A stretch of 64,000 bases of DNA from Paracoccus denitrificans (GTDB taxonomy: Bacteria > Pseudomonadota > Alphaproteobacteria > Rhodobacterales > Rhodobacteraceae), in the NCBI GenBank assembly GCA_005768755.1, contig VAFL01000009.1, positions 90,431-154,430 of the forward strand, written 5' to 3'. Of this stretch, positions 60,238-64,000 are shown one piece after another. A program made the position numbers and the translations under genes. How positions within the stretch are numbered: the stretch's first letter is position 1; the number at the start of each line of letters is the position of its first letter. The notes beneath the pieces are model-generated. The model had not been told where the DNA came from. It searched no databases and worked only from the letters and a program-made list of their open reading frames with translations.

Positions 60238-61293
60238 ATGCCGGCCAAGCCGTCCCAACTGGCCTATGTGCCTTTCGTCAGCGTCGAGAACATGATGCGC
60301 CTCATCCACCGGATCGGCATCGACGAGATGCTGAAAGGCATCGCCGCCTATATCGAGGACGACTTCCGCCGCTGGGAAATGTTCGACAAGACCCCGCGCG
60401 TGGCCAGCCACTCGGAAGAAGGCGTGATCGAGTTGATGCCGACCTCGGATGGCGAGGTTTACGGGTTCAAATACGTGAACGGGCATCCGAAGAACACCAG
60501 GGAAGGTCTGCAGACCGTGACCGCTTTTGGTCTGCTGGCAGATGTCAGCAATGGCTATCCGGTCCTGCTGTCTGAAATGACGGTGCTGACGGCACTGCGA
60601 ACCGCCGCGACCTCGGCCCTGGTGGCGAAATATCTGGCGCCGAAGGGCGCCGATACGATGGCGCTGATCGGCAATGGCGCGCAGTCGGAATTTCAGGCGC
60701 TGGCGATGCGGGCGATCTGCGGGGTGACGAAGTTACGGCTGTATGACATCGACCCTAAGGCCACGCAGAAGGCGATGCGCAACCTTGAAGGGCTGGGCTT
60801 CGATCTGACCGCCTGCACGTCATCGCAGCAGGCGATGGAGGGTGCCCAGATCGTCACCACCTGCACCGCTGACAAGCAATATGCGACCATCCTGACCGAT
60901 AACATGGTCGGCGCGGGCATCCACATCAACGCCATCGGTGGCGACTGCCCCGGCAAGACCGAACTGCACAAGGACATCCTGTCCCGATCCGACGTGTTCG
61001 TTGAATACCCGCCCCAGACCCGGATCGAGGGCGAGATCCAGCAGATGCCCGCAGATTTCCCGGTTACCGAAATGTGGCAGGTCATCACAGGCGCGGCACC
61101 GGGCCGGACGGACGCCGTCCAGATCACCCTGTTCGATGGTGTGGGCTTCGCGACCGAGGATTTCTCGGCGCTGCGCTATGTCCGCGACCAGCTGGAAGGC
61201 ACCGGCCTTTTCCAGCAGCTGGATCTTCTGGCAGATCCTGACGACCCGCGCGACCTGTTCGGCATGGTCGAGCGCGCCAGACCCGCGACCTGA
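60238..61293 (+). CDS. Ornithine cyclodeaminase
   Basis: A 351-residue NAD-dependent enzyme of the ornithine cyclodeaminase/mu-crystallin family that turns ornithine into proline and ammonia. Visible features are VASHSEEGVIELMP, ALRTAATSALVAKYL, the nucleotide site LIGNGAQSEFQALA and HINAIGGDCPGKTEL with the catalytic aspartate. This D-C-P-G-K version and the length match true ornithine cyclodeaminase better than the alanine-dehydrogenase or lysine variants. GAGG six bases ahead fixes the ATG at 60238. It is controlled most likely by the divergent Lrp-like regulator. No arginase gene is nearby. Confidence 0.9.
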   Translation: MPAKPSQLAYVPFVSVENMMRLIHRIGIDEMLKGIAAYIEDDFRRWEMFDKTPRVASHSEEGVIELMPTSDGEVYGFKYVNGHPKNTREGLQTVTAFGLLADVSNGYPVLLSEMTVLTALRTAATSALVAKYLAPKGADTMALIGNGAQSEFQALAMRAICGVTKLRLYDIDPKATQKAMRNLEGLGFDLTACTSSQQAMEGAQIVTTCTADKQYATILTDNMVGAGIHINAIGGDCPGKTELHKDILSRSDVFVEYPPQTRIEGEIQQMPADFPVTEMWQVITGAAPGRTDAVQITLFDGVGFATEDFSALRYVRDQLEGTGLFQQLDLLADPDDPRDLFGMVERARPAT

Positions 61294-61372
61294 ACGGCGT
61301 TATTGATGAAAGGCCGCCTCTGCTGCTAGCATGTTCGCAATCATAAAAGAACGAGCAGCAGAAAGACCGACC

Positions 61373-61885
61373 ATGACAATGATCCGCACGTTGCGGCTTG
61401 CCGCCCTGCTGGCCCTTGGCCCGCTGGTGCTGACAGGCTGCGGTATCGGCAAGCGCCACAGCCCACAGGACTGCATGGAGCGGGCGATGTATTTCGAATC
61501 CAACCGGTCCAGCCGGGACGGCATGATTGCAGTCGGCAGCGTGGTGATGAACCGGGTCAGCTCTGACAAGTTCCCGAATTCTGTCTGCGGTGTGGTTGGC
61601 CAGAAGAACCAATTCGCCAAAGGCGTGCTGACCCGAAAGATGGACTCGCGCTCGATGCCGATGATCCGCGAGGCGGCGCGATCGGTTCTGCGCGGCGAAC
61701 GCCACCCTATGGTGGCCAATGCGATGTTCTTTCATACGGCCGGCTACACGTTTTCCTATGACAACATGCATTATGTCCTGACGACGGGCGGAAATTCCTT
61801 CTACGAGAAGCGCAAATCGGCCCTTGTGACGCGGCCCTACGCCCCGCAGGCCATCGAGGGCATAACCGGGCGGGGCTGGCGCTAG
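61373..61885 (+). CDS. SleB-type cell wall hydrolase lipoprotein
   Basis: A 170-residue protein with a lipoprotein signal peptide (TLRLAALLALGPLVLTGC; lipobox LTGC with the lipid-anchored Cys near residue 23) and a Hydrolase_2/SleB domain. The domain shows AMYFESN with the probable catalytic Glu, VGSVVMNRV, and CGVVGQKNQFAKG. SleB was described in spore germination; in Gram-negative bacteria related proteins act as peptidoglycan amidases or lytic transglycosylases in the periplasm. It stands alone after ornithine cyclodeaminase. The 249-base gap that follows holds no gene I can see. Confidence 0.85.
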   Translation: MTMIRTLRLAALLALGPLVLTGCGIGKRHSPQDCMERAMYFESNRSSRDGMIAVGSVVMNRVSSDKFPNSVCGVVGQKNQFAKGVLTRKMDSRSMPMIREAARSVLRGERHPMVANAMFFHTAGYTFSYDNMHYVLTTGGNSFYEKRKSALVTRPYAPQAIEGITGRGWR

Positions 61886-62134
61886 ATCGGTCGAGACTGA
61901 CGAGGCAAAGTGCCGCAGGCAACCGCATTAACCTTACTGGCTAATTCTGTTGCCCGCCCTGCCCCGCACCATGTATAGCCATCAGCATAGGGGCAACTCC
62001 CGTCGATTCGGCCGCGACAGCGGTTAGCAGTCTGAAGAATATTCCTGGTCGATATGCTTGCTGGCATATTGGCCGATGCGATCCTTCAATGCATCGGGTC
62101 TGCCCCTGACACGTTACGCGTTGAAGGAGTGACC

Positions 62135-64000
62135 ATGCCGACTTATACCTTTCACAGCATCTATATTGGCACTGCCGCCCGTATGGATACCTATAATTCG
62201 ACCGCCGACGACGGCACGGTCAGTGCTGCCGGCGCAAGCAATGCCCTTCTGGGCAAAACCTTTGGCAGCACAAGCGATCCGCTGTTCTCCCACACGACTC
62301 TGGTCGATTTCAACGACAACAATTCGACCACGAACATCCAGTTCAACAACAATAACAGCACGCCGCGCGACAATCTTGATTTTACGCTGAACGGAACCGA
62401 TCGCGTGGTCGAGGCGGACGCGGGCATCATCGTTCAGAATGTCACCGTTGTGCAGTCACTTGGCGGCGGGCAGACCCGGACAATCACCGCCACGCTTCGG
62501 ATCGTTCAGGATACGGATGGACGGATGTTCGTGCTGCCGCCATTGCAAGGCGGGACCGACACCGGCCAGGCGCAACTGGTCGAATACCCGGTCCTCTCAA
62601 TTTCGATCCCGGCGAATGCGCCCTATACCACCGGGTTCGGGGCGATCGACGCCAGTCGTGCATCGCTGACCTATGCCGATGGCTATGTCGATGGCACGAC
62701 CGGCAACGACTCGATGGGTCCGGGCTATGCCGACGCAAAGGGTGACCGGATCGATTCCAATGACGCGATCCTTCCGGGCCATAGTGGCAATATGGACTAT
62801 GTCCGCGGCGGACAGGGAAATGACACCATCGCGGCAGGCGCTGCCAGTGACACCGTCGAAGGTGGTCTTGGCAATGATGTCATCTACGGCGGCACAGCGA
62901 CTGGCGACGATGGCAGCGCCGACGCGCTTTACGGTAACGCCGGCAATGACCAGCTTTACGGACAGGGTGGCAATGACACGCTGGACGGCGGTGACGGTGA
63001 TGACACCGCCTATGGCGGAACCGGTAATGACAGCATTCTTGGTGGCGCCGGTAAAGACAACCTGTATGGCGATGATGGCACTGATTATATCAATGGCGGC
63101 ACCGGCGATGACATCGTTCAGGGCGGCGCAGGTAATGATACACTGTATGGCGGCGACGAAACCGTAGGCGGTGACTCGGTCGATGGCGGTGACGGAAACG
63201 ACCTTGTCTATGGCGGCGCGGGGACCGACTACCTTTCAGGCGGCGCACTGGGCAATGATACGATCTATGGCGGCGACGGCAATGACGCGATAGATGGCTT
63301 TGCCGGACAGGATTACATTGACGGCGGCACTGGCAACGACACCATCTTCAGTGGCACGGAAAACGACACCGTGCTGGGCGGCGACGGCAACGATTCCATC
63401 AACGGGGAAGCCGGTGCGGACAGCCTCATGGGCGATGCCGGCAATGACCGGATTGACGGCGGCGCAGGCGCTGACCGGCTGTTCGGCGGCGATGGCGACG
63501 ACTCGCTTAACGGCGGTGCAGACAACGACACCGTCAGTGGCGACGCGGGAAATGACACGCTGATTGGCGGCGCGGGCGACGATTCGTTGAATGGCGGTGC
63601 CAATGACGACCGTCTGTCGGGCGGTGACGGTGCCGATACGCTGACCGCAGGGACCGGCAGCGACTATCTCGATGGCGGCGCAAATGCCGACCGCATGATC
63701 GGCGGCGACGGCTTCGACACCTTCATTGCCGGCGATGCCGACACGATCACAGATTTCAACACCGCCGATGCGCAGAACTTCACGGACGGCGATCAGACGA
63801 ATAACGATTTCGTCGACCTCAGCAACTATTACAATCAGACCAATCTGGATGCCTATAACGAAACGGCGGCCGCGAACGGTCAGGACACGTATGGCAACCC
63901 ACTGGCCTGGATGCGCGCCGATCAGGGCGATGACGGCATCCTGAACGAGGCCGGCATCACGCTGACCGTGAACAACGGCGGCGCGGCCGTCGCGGGCGGC
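62135..64000 (+). CDS. RTX calcium-binding protein, second copy (3' end outside window)
   Basis: A reading frame open from the ATG at 62135 (AAGGAG five bases ahead) to the right edge, at least 622 residues. Residues 1-215 are a unique domain without RTX motifs. From about 222 to 525 there are many GGxGNDxI-type repeats. A linker then repeats the pattern of the first RTX protein (DGFDTFIAGDADTITDFN, NDFVDLSNYYN, ANGQDTYGNPLAW), which in that protein precedes the Hint domain, so a Hint domain probably lies just past the edge. There is no signal peptide; type I secretion is expected. Confidence 0.87.
   Translation, partial: MPTYTFHSIYIGTAARMDTYNSTADDGTVSAAGASNALLGKTFGSTSDPLFSHTTLVDFNDNNSTTNIQFNNNNSTPRDNLDFTLNGTDRVVEADAGIIVQNVTVVQSLGGGQTRTITATLRIVQDTDGRMFVLPPLQGGTDTGQAQLVEYPVLSISIPANAPYTTGFGAIDASRASLTYADGYVDGTTGNDSMGPGYADAKGDRIDSNDAILPGHSGNMDYVRGGQGNDTIAAGAASDTVEGGLGNDVIYGGTATGDDGSADALYGNAGNDQLYGQGGNDTLDGGDGDDTAYGGTGNDSILGGAGKDNLYGDDGTDYINGGTGDDIVQGGAGNDTLYGGDETVGGDSVDGGDGNDLVYGGAGTDYLSGGALGNDTIYGGDGNDAIDGFAGQDYIDGGTGNDTIFSGTENDTVLGGDGNDSINGEAGADSLMGDAGNDRIDGGAGADRLFGGDGDDSLNGGADNDTVSGDAGNDTLIGGAGDDSLNGGANDDRLSGGDGADTLTAGTGSDYLDGGANADRMIGGDGFDTFIAGDADTITDFNTADAQNFTDGDQTNNDFVDLSNYYNQTNLDAYNETAAANGQDTYGNPLAWMRADQGDDGILNEAGITLTVNNGGAAVAGG
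62797..63720 (+). repeat. RTX nonapeptide repeat array of the second RTX gene
   Basis: About 920 bases of degenerate tandem repeats encoding GGxGxDxLxG nonapeptides, including YGGTGNDSILGGAG. It is longer and less interrupted than in the first RTX gene. Confidence 0.82.

Noticed and set aside
56879..63720. Repeated GGCGGCGAYGGC-like DNA as a possible CRISPR or satellite array.
   Set aside because: The repeats keep the reading frame and encode RTX nonapeptides; units vary and there are no unique spacers of constant length.

Overview
The window is GC-rich, gene-dense DNA that looks like an alphaproteobacterial chromosome, most probably a Rhodobacteraceae genome of the Paracoccus type. The reasons are several TRAP and ABC uptake systems, RTX proteins ending in a Hint domain, an alphaproteobacterial-style PyrE, and overlapping ATGA gene junctions. 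This assignment is inferred from gene content and style, not from a marker gene. I see no rRNA, tRNA, CRISPR array, transposase or integrase.

Layout. 1-4066: end of a ferric-siderophore importer (fused FhuB-type permease cut by the window edge, FhuC-type ATPase) and an ABC exporter. 4259-12720: a surface-polysaccharide block with two very large multidomain glycosyltransferases, an Stf0-type sulfotransferase and WecB. 12752-19662 (minus): a tight eight-gene operon, TRAP transporter (P, Q, M) - pyrK - pyrD (class 1B) - M20 carbamoylase-like hydrolase - pyrE - small protein, with a divergent XRE regulator at 19804. It reads as a dedicated uptake and interconversion route for orotate, dihydroorotate or carbamoyl-aspartate. 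21082-28838 (minus): DeoR regulator - TRAP (Q, M, P) - glutamine-synthetase-like ligase - aldehyde dehydrogenase - iron alcohol dehydrogenase, consistent with use of an amine or amino alcohol through gamma-glutamylated intermediates. Divergent from it, 29002-33045 holds a GlpA-like oxidoreductase with a BFD domain, an FAD/NAD oxidoreductase and a glycerol-kinase-like protein.

33011-38440: small K+ channel, AI-2E-family permease, two alpha/beta hydrolases and an FMN-dependent alpha-hydroxy-acid oxidase. 38643-44718: Tat-exported 5'-nucleotidase/cyclic phosphodiesterase, then 5-oxoprolinase genes pxpA and pxpBC (fused), and a biotin carboxylase carrying its own biotin domain. 44836-46929: an uncharacterised membrane protein and a ClpP-fold periplasmic protein, closed by a strong terminator. 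46961-49490 (minus): methionine importer MetNIQ. 49769-56181: LacI regulator, sugar ABC transporter and a cytoplasmic GH32-like glycosidase, with tandem operators upstream of lacI.

56840-64000: two large RTX (calcium-binding repeat) proteins. The first ends in a Hint domain; the second runs off the window and is open to base 64000. Between them lie a divergent Lrp/AsnC regulator with ornithine cyclodeaminase and a SleB-type lipoprotein hydrolase. The candidates most worth following up are the DHODB/PyrE/carbamoylase/TRAP operon, the PxpABC plus biotin-carboxylase set, the RTX-Hint pair, and the unknown membrane protein/ClpP-like pair.
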